Assembly (NCBI GenBank): GCA_022495005.1
Contig: JAGYXB010001997.1
Span: forward strand, 992,001 to 1,056,000
Source of the DNA: Rhyacophila brunnea
Taxonomy: Eukaryota; Arthropoda; Insecta; Trichoptera; Rhyacophilidae
Length of the DNA: 64,000 nucleotides
Direction: 5' to 3'
The notes under the pieces are model-generated. The model had not been told where the DNA came from. It saw nothing but the letters and a program-made list of their open reading frames with translations, and made no database searches. The translations under genes were made by a program, and so were the position numbers. Numbering within the stretch: position 1 is the stretch's first letter; the number at the start of each line of letters is the position of its first letter. Of this stretch, positions 10,145 through 21,549 are shown in pieces.

Positions 10145-11540
10145 TACATTTAAAAATACTAATTTCAAGATTTTCTCAAATATGTAGATTTTTGAGGTCA
10201 ATAAAAGGTTTTTGAATCATCGATGCTGAAATGGAGATGATAGAACTAACAGATTTAAATTAATTAAAATAAAATACAACATCTAATACTTATTACGTAT
10301 AATTTAATAATGGGCTCAGTCAGTTTAAACGCTTCAATAGAACACGATTTAAGTGTCTCATTAAAATGAACGAAACCGGTCCTGGTTACTATCATATTAC
10401 GTTGAATAATAACTCTCCATTGCGTTTTATTTTAATTAATGCAATGTTTTTTTCCATCAAGAATTGATATACATACAAAGTACATACATGTATTACCACA
10501 TTTGTAAAAATGTTGGTACCTATCTATTTAAAATAGTATAATATACGTGTTTATGCCAGATACCTATACAAATAGATCATTGCAGTATCTACATTATAAT
10601 CAATCATTTGTTCTATTTGAATGGTTTTGTTAAATATTATTCAACATCTACATCAACAGATTTTCATTGACTATCAGATCATCATTGAGATCATCTACTA
10701 TGTTATAATTTCTTATTAGGTTAGGTTAAGTAAGGTTTAACATTGGTAAGGTTAGTAACCTCACAATACATATTAAGAAAATCAAACTAAAAGTAAGATC
10801 ATAAAGTATAAGAGCTAATAATAGAAAGCTTTTGAGTCATCCTATGGTCTGCGTGGATTTAAACCATGTGTGAGGTAAATGGGAGTCGAAAGTAAAACGT
10901 TGGAAAATATTTCACGCTCGCTGCCTATATCGAACTTTTCTTCACTCCAATTCGCTAGGAGTGCTAATTTCCGCATACGAGAATTTTCCTTTGTATCACA
11001 ATATGCTTCACCATAAATTCATTTTCAAAATATGATCATATTTCAAATATTTTTTGGTGTATTGTGAAAATGTTATTTTATATACATGGTCAATTTATTT
11101 ATTATAAATGCAAAATTCGTAATTTTCAGATAATTAGATATACAGTTTTACTATATTATGTAAGTTTTTTCGTTTGGTCAGTCAAAAATATCAAAATAAA
11201 ATTGTATTTTTTATTAGGGTAGTTTTATATAATTTGTCATTGCGAATTTTCTTTTAAGCTTTTTTAATGAAAAATATCAATTGGGCGCTTATTATAAATT
11301 GATCAAATATCACATATACACACACATATGATTATGTTTCAGCATGTGATTCACATATATTAAAACTTTGCTGGTTGCAATATCTTTATACTATTCTTTT
11401 TTAAACATATTTTTGTAATCAATGTAACTGTTTGTTTTCCTTAATAAATAAAAAATATATCATAATAATTATATTTCATGTAGGAAGGCGTTATGATTTT
11501 TCATATTTTAAATTCTAAGTCTAATTGAAATTATTTTTTA
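10145..11540. other. Unassigned AT-rich DNA with a TTAGG-like block
   Basis: No gene. At 10716-10740 there is a short TTAGGTTAGGTTAAG stretch, the arthropod telomere-type motif at an interstitial site. Elsewhere it is plain A/T-rich DNA. Confidence 0.4.
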
Positions 11541-11551
11541 TTCATATGAAC

Positions 11552-12259
11552 CAGTGGTGAAGACCCCATACTAGGCGATTATTTAAAGCCTACCTTCATA
11601 AGAAAAATATTTTTTAATTGCATATTGACTTATTTATATAATCACTTGATTATAATATATTCTATAAAATGATTTATTTTGCCAACGAGAGATGCCATAT
11701 ATGTAAAAATGTATTAGACAGATAATTATAAAACAATTTGCAAAGGTTTTAAAAAATATACTACAGCGCGCCATCTGTCTTGGCGTAAATAAAGGTCGGA
11801 TTATGTTTCAAATAATTCTCATTTTTTTTCATATGGACTTTACGTCATGTAGCCTCGCCCGGTTTATCGAATTGTATGAACTAAGGTAAGCTCCGTTCAC
11901 AAAGCCTAAAACTATATATATAATAATTAGATAATTTAAAAAAATAATTTGTATGGTGTTTAATCGAATATTAATAAAAATACTGTTTTTAAAAATAAAA
12001 AAACCTGTATCTAATGATTTTTGATGTGTATAAATGTTTTGAAAAAAAATATGTAATTTAAATTGATCGCTTAATTTTATGTTGTCAGTGAGTTTTTGAA
12101 GTTTCATTAAATTAGTGTGTCATTGTCATTAGTGTGTACCTAATCATTAGTAGTAATATCGTATTATCTTCTTATTTCTCGTAAGTATACCTGACAATTG
12201 TGTTCTTTTTATCAGATCTCCACAGCCTATCTCTTTCCAAAAGTCACTCTTCGCCACTG
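11552..12259. mobile_element. hAT-like non-autonomous transposon with perfect 8-bp target duplication
   Basis: The element starts CAGTGGTGAAGA at 11552 and ends TCTTCGCCACTG at 12259, so the ends form an inverted repeat with one mismatch in 12. Both sides are flanked by the identical 8-mer ATATGAAC (11544-11551 and 12260-12267). An 8-bp duplication and CAGTGGCG-type ends are the signature of hAT elements (Tip100-like ends are similar). No transposase domain is visible in the 708 bp; the longest frame (12107 to 11829, minus) has no known motif. The left 120 bp recur at 40931-41045, in a second copy that has been invaded by another repeat. Confidence 0.85.
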
Positions 12260-12267
12260 ATATGAAC

Positions 12268-13150
12268 TACTAAAACAATAAGCTATATATTGAAAACATT
12301 CATAACGTGATGTTAACATGAATGATAAAACATATTAGAAAAAAACTACCTACATAAGAATAAGAAAGTACCTACACAAAATAGTCTAATATACACTAGG
12401 TATACTAAGAATTTGTTATCAAACCACCAAAGCCTTGGATATTGGGTCATTTAAGAACTTTTTGTGGCCAGAAGAATCTCTTACTAGAAAGACAGCAGAA
12501 AAGAAAGAAATCCTATCTTTATGTTCTAAAAATCAGTTGAAACGGAGAAACCTGTAAATATTCTAATAATATACAATACAGTTTTTAAAATCAGACATCT
12601 TGGCAACCCTCTAAGTTATGAGATAGACATTCTGCACATATAATAATTCTGGCTAAAAATGCTATAATTATTTTAATACCCCTTCCGAAAACGCTTGTGT
12701 TTATAAGCAATAAAACAAACGTATCATCTCTCTGTCAATTTTTATAATGTTTGGCATTCAAATGACGGAATCGGGCATTGTAATGAAGTAATTGGGTAAA
12801 ATGGATTTAATGCTGACAGATTTGTCCAATATATAAAAATCCCATATTTAGTAAGCTTTCTAAATGATTCTAACTTGATTTCTGAAAATTAAATATTGTC
12901 AAGCACTCGCAATATAGTGATTTAGCATCGCCAGTAAAAAAAATTTTTTGGAGTTAACCACTTTTGAAAATTTTACGTAATAAATTAATATGGATGAGAC
13001 GGCTCTGGTTACAGCTTATCAAATTTTATTTCCTATATTCATCCGTAACTTTATTATAAAGTCGACCATACCACATGAGCTAAATAATATTCATATTGCA
13101 GCGTAACAAAATTAGGGTCGTACAAGTTTTGGATATTATCGTTGCATTGT
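12268..13150. other. Unassigned DNA with a possible conserved patch
   Basis: There is no gene. The stretch 12705-12830 is less repetitive and holds homeodomain-like words (GTAATGAAGTAATTGG) and TTTTTATAATG. It could be a conserved non-coding element, but this cannot be tested from one sequence. Confidence 0.3.
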
Positions 13151-13154
13151 TTTA

Positions 13155-13310
13155 TATTACAAGGGCAGCCAGCGTAACCCCCTCTCTCTTTCTATTTTAC
13201 TTCCTTCTGGGTGCATCTCACATTTCCCCCCCCCCTTTTCGTAAACCCCCCGCCAGCTCCTGTCTTAACCACACGTCTCGCGTTATTTAGTTTTATTGCG
13301 ATTACGAGCT
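13155..13310. other. Pyrimidine-rich GC island
   Basis: The + strand is C-rich (CCCCCTCTCTCTTTC, a run of ten C at about 13227-13236, and CCCCCCGCC). It then carries AACCACA (a Runx-type core) and TTTTATTGCGATTACG (Hox-like words). It is single-copy in the window. An open frame across it is a compositional by-product. Possible regulatory element. Confidence 0.3.
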
Positions 13311-13447
13311 CTTATGTGACAGCTATGGTTTCAAAATAATAATAATGGTACCCACTATTCATAACTCCATTCTTATGTCTATACGATAACTAATTATAAA
13401 ATAACATTAAACTGTAAGACAACTAACTGATAATTTTATCTATCTGT

Positions 13448-13751
13448 GGGTCTATTCTATACTACTTATCGACCTCTAAAGTGATAAAGTGATAAATATT
13501 ATCAAACTTAGGGTAGGTTTGTATCAAAGTATTAGCACTTATTGTAACAATTACAATAAAGTAGTTGTAATTGTTGCAATAAGTGCTATATTTTAACAGC
13601 ATCTCTCTTGGCTGTGATAAAATTTAGAGCGAGATAAACAGTTTTGACTGTTTAGACGGCTAACTTATTGTAACAATTATAATACCTCAATACAAATATG
13701 TAATAAATACTATCATTTTATCGATAGTCACCTTATGTATAGAATAGACCC
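13448..13751. mobile_element. Palindromic MITE, older copy (family of 30326)
   Basis: The ends are GGGTCTATTCTATAC... and ...TATAGAATAGACCC, inverted repeats of about 15 bp. The first half matches the 30326 element closely (AGTGATAAAGTGA, ACTTAGGGTAGGTTTGTATC, GCACTTATTGTAACAATTAC). The right arm has decayed, so the fold-back is less perfect than at 30326. The outer trinucleotide CTG flanks both ends, suggesting a 3-bp duplication. It is non-coding. Confidence 0.8.
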
Positions 13752-13754
13752 GCT

Positions 13755-14840
13755 GGTGATATTTCAATAAAACATAATGTTTAAGAGCGCTGCTTATACC
13801 AGCAGGATACCATCAGAGGCACCTAGCGGAAAAATACGAAGCTTGCAATTTGAGACATTTTTTGATAATTTACAATTTATACTATATTATTAATAATAAA
13901 TATGTATCTGACACTTTTTAAGTCAAAGGTAAACTTACAATTGTAAAAAAATGTTATATATTTGAATTTTTCACAGGACCATATCTTATTATACAAAAAC
14001 ATCAATTTTTATAAAAATATAAACGTTTCTTGAAATCCTTTTTATTTTTTTGATTTATTTGATTAGAAGTTTGATATTTAAAGTATTAAAATAATATTTT
14101 TACCTGTCTTGAGTCTCGAACTGCAGATATATTTGAATGAAGTACCTACAATATTACATATATATGTAGCTGAATAACTCAACGTACATATATACTTTAT
14201 AATAAGTATATTTAATTAGTTACAAATATTAGGATTCATAGTGATATCCATATGAAGAAAAAGATGTCTCGTAGCAACGCACGATACGACAAAGAATAGA
14301 ATGTTCTTTATTTAAAAAAATGATTTCCCTCTCAAATGAACAAAATAAGAATTTTAATCATACCCAACTAATACCACTTGGTATTTTTTGTACGTATTAG
14401 TGTAAGAAAAATATATTATCATCTATGCGTGTGTGCATATGTGTGAGTGGTCATGTGGAGATTAGTATGCATGTGCACATACACTCCCCCAACACCCTAA
14501 GTTCTTTTTTTCATTATGCTCGTAAGGAAAACGTTTTCTTAGAGTCCGTTCGACTTGAGGTAAAATAAGCCGCTTGAAAATGCTTTATTTAATTAAATCA
14601 ACAAGTGTCAATATTATTGCATGCTTTAATTATTATTTATATATTTAAATAATAAATACATACTAAATACATATTATAAAAATTACTTAATAACAAATAA
14701 CAACCAATATAAAAATAAAGTAGAAGAGAATGTACGTGCTTATATTGACATTAAAGTAAAACAAAATAACCTAATTAACACGACCATAAACATGATATAG
14801 TTAATACAAAATAAATCAACTTTTAGTGCGTCATTAAATT
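13755..14840. other. Unassigned AT-rich DNA
   Basis: No supported gene. The sequence around 14410-14490 is rich in TGTGTG/CATGTG words. Nothing else recognisable. Confidence 0.4.
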
Positions 14841-14842
14841 TG

Positions 14843-15261
14843 TTAATGTATATCATACACAGCATCATGAAACATCACATCCATCCTTCCATGTGGTATT
14901 ACAAAGACCGCAGAGTTACGAGTGATGGACGGAACATGAAAATTAATATTTTCCAGTATAGACTGATCGTAAATGAACCCACGAACAAGTAAAAAGATTT
15001 AAAGTATTATTATGTAATTAGTACAACTATTCGGGTAGACAGTGATTGCATTAATAACATACTTAGAAGAAAACAAGTCGGAAAATTCTTTTTATTATCA
15101 TTTTCATAAGAAATGAATCCGTATGTCCTTAAGTGGATAAACCTAAGAAATCTATTGTGGATTTTAACGAACTTAATAATTGTGTGGACGGACCTGTAAG
15201 GACAACAAATAATGCTGGCATATTCGAAAATTCTCATCAATAAAATAGTAATTACCGTGAA
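14843..15261 (-). pseudogene. LINE reverse-transcriptase C-terminal region, jockey-like
   Basis: The upstream part (15261-15010) encodes MRIFEYASIICCPYRSVH, followed after two residues by KFVKIHNRFLRFIHLRTYGF. This matches the reverse-transcriptase thumb segment of many insect LINEs (LEYASVVWSP-Y-x-V-H-x-x-x-x-x-K-V-Q-x-RFLR). After a frame change, 14989-14843 encodes LVRGFIYDQSILENINFHVP, then VFVIPHGRMDVMFHDAVYDI and a TAA stop. That is the usual ending (LL-x-x-INFHVP...R-x-x-x-F-x-x-P). The stop before 15010 and the frame shift show that it is inactive, and the catalytic palm is missing. It resembles jockey or related clades more than the LINE at 23951. Confidence 0.82.
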
Positions 15262-15264
15262 AGT

Positions 15265-16600
15265 AAAGTGTTAAATTTCAATATTTTTTCCATAAAATAA
15301 TTATTTTTAATATTGTGCCATCCTAATATTATGTAGTTTCAAAATAAATTTTATTAAAAGTCTTAAAATCTAAATATGTATAGTTTATCTTTTCTTTCAC
15401 TGCTACTCAATATCTGTTGAATCGTTTTTAAAAATCAGAGGAACATACTCCTAGAAAAAAATTGGACGCCAAATGTTTGATCGAAATAGAGATTTTTTTT
15501 AAATGTCGTCCGTCCATAAAAAAATATCTAACATCCAAGTCAAAGCCATTTTATCTCGGTGGTGTGTGCACATTTGATTATCCTTTACCGTGCATGAATT
15601 AATAATAACCTAATATTCTTGCGAATATAATATGCAAAACTATACTATCCGAGATGCTTTAGGTACAACTAAAAATAACTATCATGTTTGTAAATGTAAT
15701 CAAGGTTTCAATATGTCGTCTTGATTGATAAATTAATCTGTAGAAATAAATTAAATTTATATTGTCTTTTGTATTTATTAAATATTTATTATTAAGTGCA
15801 GTCAGCTAAATTAGTCAATATAATATGCTTTATAAGAAAAGAAACCTTTATTTTATTTGAACGGACTATGCCCATTCTAATTTACATGATGAACAAAAAT
15901 GCGATACCAACACACACATGCAAAAGAATTCTCGCGATATCATCTTTCCTCATCCACACAACACAAGCACACACGCATGTGAAGAAAACTAACTCACACT
16001 TGCATACAATGGCTGTAGAATTTACACACATTGAGAAATGAATATAAAATATAATAGATTTTTTAATAAGCTGCTACCCTTATGGGGATATGAAGGCACG
16101 TATAAGCAAATGAGAATTAAGAACACGTGTGCGCTTAACGAAGAATTTGCAATGCAATAAGGGTGCAAAAGCAAACCTTTTTTTAATTTTCCTTCTTATA
16201 AAATATACTCAAGATATTTAAAAATTCTCAAGAAATCGAATATTGGTCGATTATTAGGTTAAACTGGTATCTTTATTATGTTATCATGGCAAACTCTAAT
16301 CTAACGTAGTTTTGTCTGCCTTATTAACGATTGGTTTCTTTTATGGTTTTGATGCGTTATGATCAACATATTATTGTATCTTTTCATGCTATATTGCACT
16401 ACTGATAGTTTACGTATATATTTTTCTTTTATTAAGCATCCATGGTGCATAATATGATACCTCTCGTACCATGCATTGATTGAATACGACTTGGGTGGAA
16501 TGAATAGTCATTTCAAAAATATTATTAACGTGCTAGAATGCACCTTATGCCAGTTAAGTTCTCGTTATAATACAACTATTATAGAGGTTTGTTACTTTTT
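15265..16600. other. Unassigned AT-rich DNA
   Basis: No supported gene. A histidine- and threonine-rich frame at 15796-16041 comes from ACACACA-type simple sequence around 15910-16000. No repeat boundaries were recognised. Confidence 0.4.
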
Positions 16601-16602
16601 TT

Positions 16603-16840
16603 CCGAAAATGTCTGATCCTAATTGGATCATATGGGCCTCCACAGAGTAGAGGTTTGTATTAATAGATTTTGTTTTTTACGAGAAATGGATGCCAGCCAC
16701 TTCCTCAACCTATTAGGTCCATACCCTGCCCTGACTCACACACAAATTTAAAAACAATATGTGTACTTGCCAGACCCAGGATTCGAACCTGAGACCCACG
16801 GCGTGATAGTCCAACGCTTAAGCCGCGCGGCGACCATGGG
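16603..16840 (-). mobile_element. SINE-A, full-length copy
   Basis: Same layout as 1730-1961. The A-box (TGGCTTAAGCG-type, here GGCTTAAGCG) and B-box (GGTTCGAATCC) lie in the head at 16840-16770, and the body words TTGAGGAAGTGGCTGGC and CTCTGTGGAGGCCCATATG follow. A CCCTG duplication (CCCTGCCCTGACTC) near 16722-16735 distinguishes it from the others. A frame read across it on the + strand is not a gene. Confidence 0.87.
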
Positions 16841-17086
16841 CAACCACAATATTTACAATATTTTAAATAACCTAAATCAATATTTAATATTTATAAACAC
16901 ACTAGCTGAAGTACCCGACTTCGCACAGGGTCGCTTCGTGGTTATATTTATCTTAGATATTTAAAAAATAATAAGAGGTAATTATTTTTTTAATATTAAA
17001 ATATCTGTGTTATACAATATGGCAATATGAAAATAATTCTAATAGGAGTATAGGTCAAACAAAAGACCACTAAATTAAAATCGAAT

Positions 17087-17745
17087 CCAAAGTATGCAAA
17101 CCAAGGCCTGAACAAAAACGATGCATGAGTGCGAGTGAGAAAGTATTCGGCACCCTTATAATCTCTGCGACACGCGCTAGAGTAAGATAAAAGGTCTACA
17201 TATGTTTTCGTTAGTTTCCAAAAGTATCGCCAACAAATCGTGGAGAATCGCTTCACGTAGCATCGTAGCTCGTGTTGCTAAATTGCTATTTTTGTGTTAG
17301 ACATAAAGTCAATGGTAAATATTTTTTGTTAATTAAGTAGGAAAGATGGTTCTGTGTGTTGTATTAAAATATGGTAGCCGTACTGATAAGCAAGAATATG
17401 GTATTACGTTTCATAGGTAAGTTGATACATGTTCGTGATAATTTATTTGTATATTATTATATATATTATCAGTGACCTAGTGTTTCTTTAAAATAACTTA
17501 AAATATGGATATCTTTACCTAATGGTTGCATTTTGACCGCTTAAAAATACTATATAACGTAAAAAAATAGAAAATTATATTTTAATTCTGAGCGTCTAGT
17601 GCGAACACTTTGGGCGAGCACTACCGAAATGGTCTATGGTCTCGAACATTTGTAGACGAATGCGTTCGCTCGCTCACAAACCAAACGCATGGCACGCAGC
17701 TTCATTTAGCAATGCAACGGGTAGCGTCTAGATGTATCTATAGTC
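17087..17745 (+). mobile_element. THAP-exon element, copy 1 (P-superfamily-like)
   Basis: This is about 660 bp inserted into the leader of the array element: copy 2 of the host at 19337 lacks it. The host word ATGCAAA sits on both sides (17080-17086 and again just before 17753). That is a 7-bp, or 8-bp with one mismatch, target duplication, as made by P-superfamily transposases. The left terminus reads CCAAGGCCTGAACAAAA. A leader follows, then the THAP exon at 17346-17416 and a splice donor, then about 330 bp. The rest of a transposase is absent. A matching copy lies at 47310-47960, with decayed relatives at 45228 and 62610. Clear terminal inverted repeats were not seen. I infer a P-like relic; a captured host THAP exon is the alternative. 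Confidence 0.7.
17346..17416 (+). CDS. First exon of a THAP-domain protein (partial)
   Basis: An ATG opens 23 full codons plus AG, followed directly by the donor GTAAGT. The peptide begins MVLCVVLKYGS and ends YGITFHR, once the split codon is completed. THAP domains start M-x-x-C-x4-C-x-N-R and reach S/T-FHR/KFP about 20 residues in. Their genes, and P-element relatives, often place an intron right after FHR, as here. The first zinc-binding Cys (residue 4) is present. The second position (residue 9) is Tyr, so the zinc site would be broken unless an unusual form is used. The remaining C-x2-H part and any catalytic domain are missing. The exon is identical in the copy at 47642-47712. Confidence 0.6.
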
Positions 17746-17829
17746 TATGATGCAAACGTTATTAATATGTAGTAAAAAAAATCAAAATTGCATGGAACAA
17801 ACAAACAATAAACGTTGTATTTTATATAA

Positions 17830-19200
17830 TACTAATTTAAAAACCTTTGCAGGTGTACGCACAACAACTCACAAAAGTTTCATCGCAATCGGTTGAATGT
17901 TATAGGAACGCATACGAATAGAAGAAGTAGATGATTTTCTAATTCAGAAATCTTTGTGGGCATGCGCACGACAACTCACCAAAGTTTCATTGCGAATAGA
18001 AGAAGAAGGAGATGGTTATTCTAATTCAGAAACCTTTGCAGGTTTTGGCACAATTATTGACGAAAGTTTTATTGCAATCGGATGAATGGAAGAATATAAA
18101 ATAAAAGAAGAAGATGGTTGTATTAATTCAGAAACCTTTGCGGGTGTTACCACAACAACTGACAAAGGTTTCATCGCAATCGGATGATTAGTGTAGGAAC
18201 CATACGAATAAAAGAAGATATAATGAAGAAGAAGAAGAAGATGGTTGGACTAATTCAGAAACCTTTGCAGGTGTTGGCACAACCACTAACGAAAGTTTCA
18301 TCGCAATCGAAAGAATGGTATAGGGAACATACAAATAAAAGAAGATAGAATGATGAAGAAGAAGAAGAAGAAGGAGATGGTTGTACTTATTCAGAAACCT
18401 TTGCGGGTGTTACCACAACAACTGACGAAGGTTTCATCGCAATCAGATGAATGGTATAGGAACCATACGAATAATGTATAAAGTATAAAAAATAATGTAT
18501 ACAGTATAGGAACCATAAGATATAATGAAGAAGAAGAAGGAGATAGTTGTACTTATTCAGAAACCTTTGCGGATGTTACCACAACAACTGACGAAGGTTT
18601 CATCGCAATCGGATGTATGGTATAGGAACCATAAGATATAATGAAGAAGAAGAAGAAGATGGTTGTACTAATTCAGAAACCTTTGCAGGTGTTGGCACAA
18701 CCACTAATGAAAGTTTCATCGCAATCGGATGAATGGTATAGAGACCATACAAATAAAAGAAGATAGAATGATGAAGAAGAAGAAGATAGTTGTACTTATT
18801 GAGAAACCTTTGCGGGCGTTACCACAACAACTGACGAAGGTTTCATCGCAATCGGATGAATGGTACAGGAACCATACGAATAAAAGAAGATATAATGAAG
18901 AAGAAGTAGAAGAAGATGGTTTTTCTAATTTAGAAACTTTTGCGGATGTGTGTACAATAACTGACGAAAGTTTCGTTGCAATCGGATGAATAGTATAGGA
19001 ACCATACGAATAAAAGAAAATAGAATGATGAAGAAGAAGAAGATGATGATTTTTCTAATTCAGAAACCTTTGCGGGTGTACATACAACCACTTACCAAAA
19101 TTTTATCGTAATCCGATGAATGGTATAGGAACGCATACGGGACAGACAGAAAGACAGACAGACAAACAGGCATACAGACAGACAGACATTCATTTTTATA
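17830..19200 (+). repeat. Tandem array 1: about 11 units of roughly 85-160 bp, most near 125 bp
   Basis: Each unit contains TTCAGAAACCTTTGCGGGTG, then a CACAACAACTGACGAAGG-type word, then TTTCATCGCAATCGGATGAA, TGGTATAGGAACC, an ATACGAATAAAAGAAG stretch and a GAAGAAGAAG run of variable length. Unit starts recur near 17841, 17945, 18030, 18131, 18257, 18400, 18559, 18679, 18804, 18932 and 19060. Length differences come mainly from the GAA run and from deletions in the first units. Frames across the array are serine- or lysine-rich translations of the repeat, not genes. Confidence 0.85.
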
Positions 19201-19336
19201 TATAAGATATAGCCTATACTCTTCACGAAAGTGCAAGCAATAAGTTAACAAAGTTTTATCGCAATCGGATGAACGGTATGGCAGTGCATTCAATACGAAC
19301 AAACAAACAAACAAACACACAAACAAATATTATTTT

Positions 19337-21545
19337 ACTAGCTGAAGTACCCGGCTTCGCACAGGGTCGCTTCGTGGTTATATTTATCTTAGATATTTAA
19401 AAAATAATAAGAGGTAATTATTTTTTTAATATTAAAATATCTGTGTAATACAATATATCAATATGAAAATAATTCTAATAGGAGTAAAGGTCAAACAAAA
19501 GAACACTAAATTAAAATCGAATCCAAAATACGCAAACGTTATTAATGTTATTAATATGCACTAACAAACCAAAATTGGATTAAACGAACTTTGTATTTTA
19601 TATAATACTAATTTAGAAACCTTTGCAGGTGTGCGCACAACAACTTACAAAAATTTCATCGCAATCAGATGAATGGTATAAGAACGCATACGAATAGAAG
19701 AAGATAGAATAGATGAAAAAGAAGAAGAAATGGTTGCCTCAATTCAGAAACCTTGGCGGGCGTGAGCACAATACTTGATCAAAATTTCATTGCAATCGGA
19801 TGAATGGTATAGGAACGCATACGAATAGAAGAAGAAGAAGATGGTTGTACTAATTCAAAAACCTTTGCGGGCGTGCGCACAACAACTGGTCAAAATGTCA
19901 TCGCAATCGGATGAATAGTATAAGAACGCACACGAATAGAAGAAGATAGAATTGAAGAAAAAGATGAAGAAAATAGTTTTATCAATTCATTAACTTTTGC
20001 GGGCGTGAGCACAAAACTTGATCAAAATTTCATTGCAATCAGATGAATGGTATAGGAACGCATACGAATAGAAGAAGATAGAATATAAGAAGAAGATGGT
20101 TGTACTAATTCAGAAACCTTCGCGGGTGTTGGCACAATTACTGACGAAAGTTTCATCGCAATCGGATGAATGATATAGGGACCATACGAATAAAAGAAGA
20201 AATAATGAAGAAGAAGAAGAAGAAGAAGAAGAAGATGGTTGTACTAATTCAGAAACCTTTACGGGTGTTACCAAAAAAACTGATAAAGGTTTCATCGCAA
20301 TCGGATGAATGGAATAGGAACTCATACAAATAGAAGAATATAAAATAGAAGAAGAAGATGGTCGTACTAATTCAGAAACCTTTGCGGGTGTTATCACAAC
20401 AACTGACGAAGGTTTCATCGCAATCGGATGAATGGTATAGGAACCATACGAATAAAAGAAGATATAATGAAGAAGACGAAGAAAATGTTTGTACAAATTC
20501 ATAAACTTTTGCGGGTGTTGGCACAACCACTGACGAAAGTTTCATCGCAATCGGATGAATGATATAGGGACCATACGAATAAAAGAAGAAATAATGAAGA
20601 AGAAGAAGAAGAAGAAGAAGACGATGGTTGTACTAATTCAGAAACCTTTACGGGTGTTACCACAAAAACTGATGAAGGTTTCATCGCAATCGGATGAATG
20701 ATATAGGAACCATACGAATAAAAGAATACATATATAATAAAGAAGAAGAAGAAGATGGTTGTACAAATTCAGAAACCTTCGCGGGTGTTGGCACAACCAC
20801 TGACGATCGGAATCGGATGAATGATATAGGGACCATACGAATAAAAGAAGATATAATGAAGAAGAAGAAGAAGATGGTTGTACTAATTCAGAAACCTTTA
20901 CGGGTGTTACCACAACAACTTATGAAGGTTTCATAGCAATCGGATGAATGATATAGGAACCATACGAATAAAGAAGATAGAATGAAGAAAAAGAAGAAGA
21001 TGGTTGTACTAATTCAGAAACCTTTACGGGTGTTACCACAACAACCGATGAAAGTTTCATCGCAATCGAATGAATGGTATAGGAACAATACGAATAAAAG
21101 AAGATAGAATGAAGAAGAAGAAGAAAATAATGATTTTTCTAATTTAGAGACCTTCATGGGTGTGCATACAACCACTTACCAAAATTTCATCGCAATCGGA
21201 TGAATGGTATAGGAACCATACGAATAAAAAAAAATAGAATGAAGAAGAAGAAGAAGATGATGATTTTTCTAATTCAGAAACCTTCATGGGTATGCATACA
21301 ACCACTTACCAAAATTTCATCGCAATCGGATGAATGGTATAGGAACGCATACGGGACAGACACACAGACAGACAGACATACAGACAGACAGACATTCATT
21401 TTTATATATTAGTATAGCCTATACTCTTCGCGAAAGTGCAAGCAATAAGTTGACAAAGTTTTATCGCAATCGGATGAACGGTATGGCAGTGCATTCAAAA
21501 CGAACAAACAAACAAACAAACCCACAAACAAATATTATTTTTTAT
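19337..21545 (+). mobile_element. Array-bearing retroelement-like unit, copy 2
   Basis: It starts ACTAGCTGAAGTACCCG directly after the end of copy 1, with no intervening sequence. The 200-bp leader is nearly identical to that of copy 1 but uninterrupted, so it gives the empty-site sequence for the THAP-exon insertion. The array (19605-21340) is longer, and the same ACAG-rich tract (21353-21396) and AACAAACAAACA tail follow. Head-to-tail order fits repeated insertion at a tail target, or unequal crossing-over. Confidence 0.7.
19605..21340 (+). repeat. Tandem array 2: about 14 units of ~125 bp
   Basis: Same unit as array 1. Starts recur near 19617, 19744, 19857, 19991, 20112, 20254, 20381, 20506, 20641, 20768, 20893, 21016, 21149 and 21279. 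Two unit variants partly alternate: one with GTTGGCACAACCAC and one with GTTACCACAACAAC. This suggests that higher-order duplication of unit pairs shaped part of the array (20112-20900). GAA runs are longest at 20211-20237 and 20595-20622. Confidence 0.85.
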
Positions 21546-21549
21546 ATAT

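Larger units (their letters stand above)
16901..19336 (+). mobile_element. Array-bearing retroelement-like unit, copy 1
   Basis: It begins ACTAGCTGAAGTACCCG at 16901 and continues with CTTCGCACAGGGTCGCTTCG and an AT-rich leader shared almost exactly with copy 2 (19337). After the leader comes an array of about 125-bp units, then an ACAG-rich tract (19139-19190) with ATTCATTTTTATATATA, and a final segment with GCAATCGGATGAACGG and AACAAACAAACAAACA-type repeats. It is interrupted at 17087-17745 by the THAP-exon element. The GGACAGACAGACAGA plus ATTCATTTTTATATA end is common to insect non-LTR element tails. No coding region was recognised, so it is a non-autonomous unit of unknown class. Copy 2 follows with no spacer. 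Confidence 0.7.

Noticed and set aside
20110..20936. Serine-rich and lysine-rich open frames across the arrays
   Set aside because: They are translations of the 125-bp tandem units and their GAA runs, repeating with the unit and broken between units.
17830..21340. CRISPR-like array
   Set aside because: The units are long, contiguous and similar throughout, with no short repeat plus unique spacer pattern, and the context is eukaryotic.
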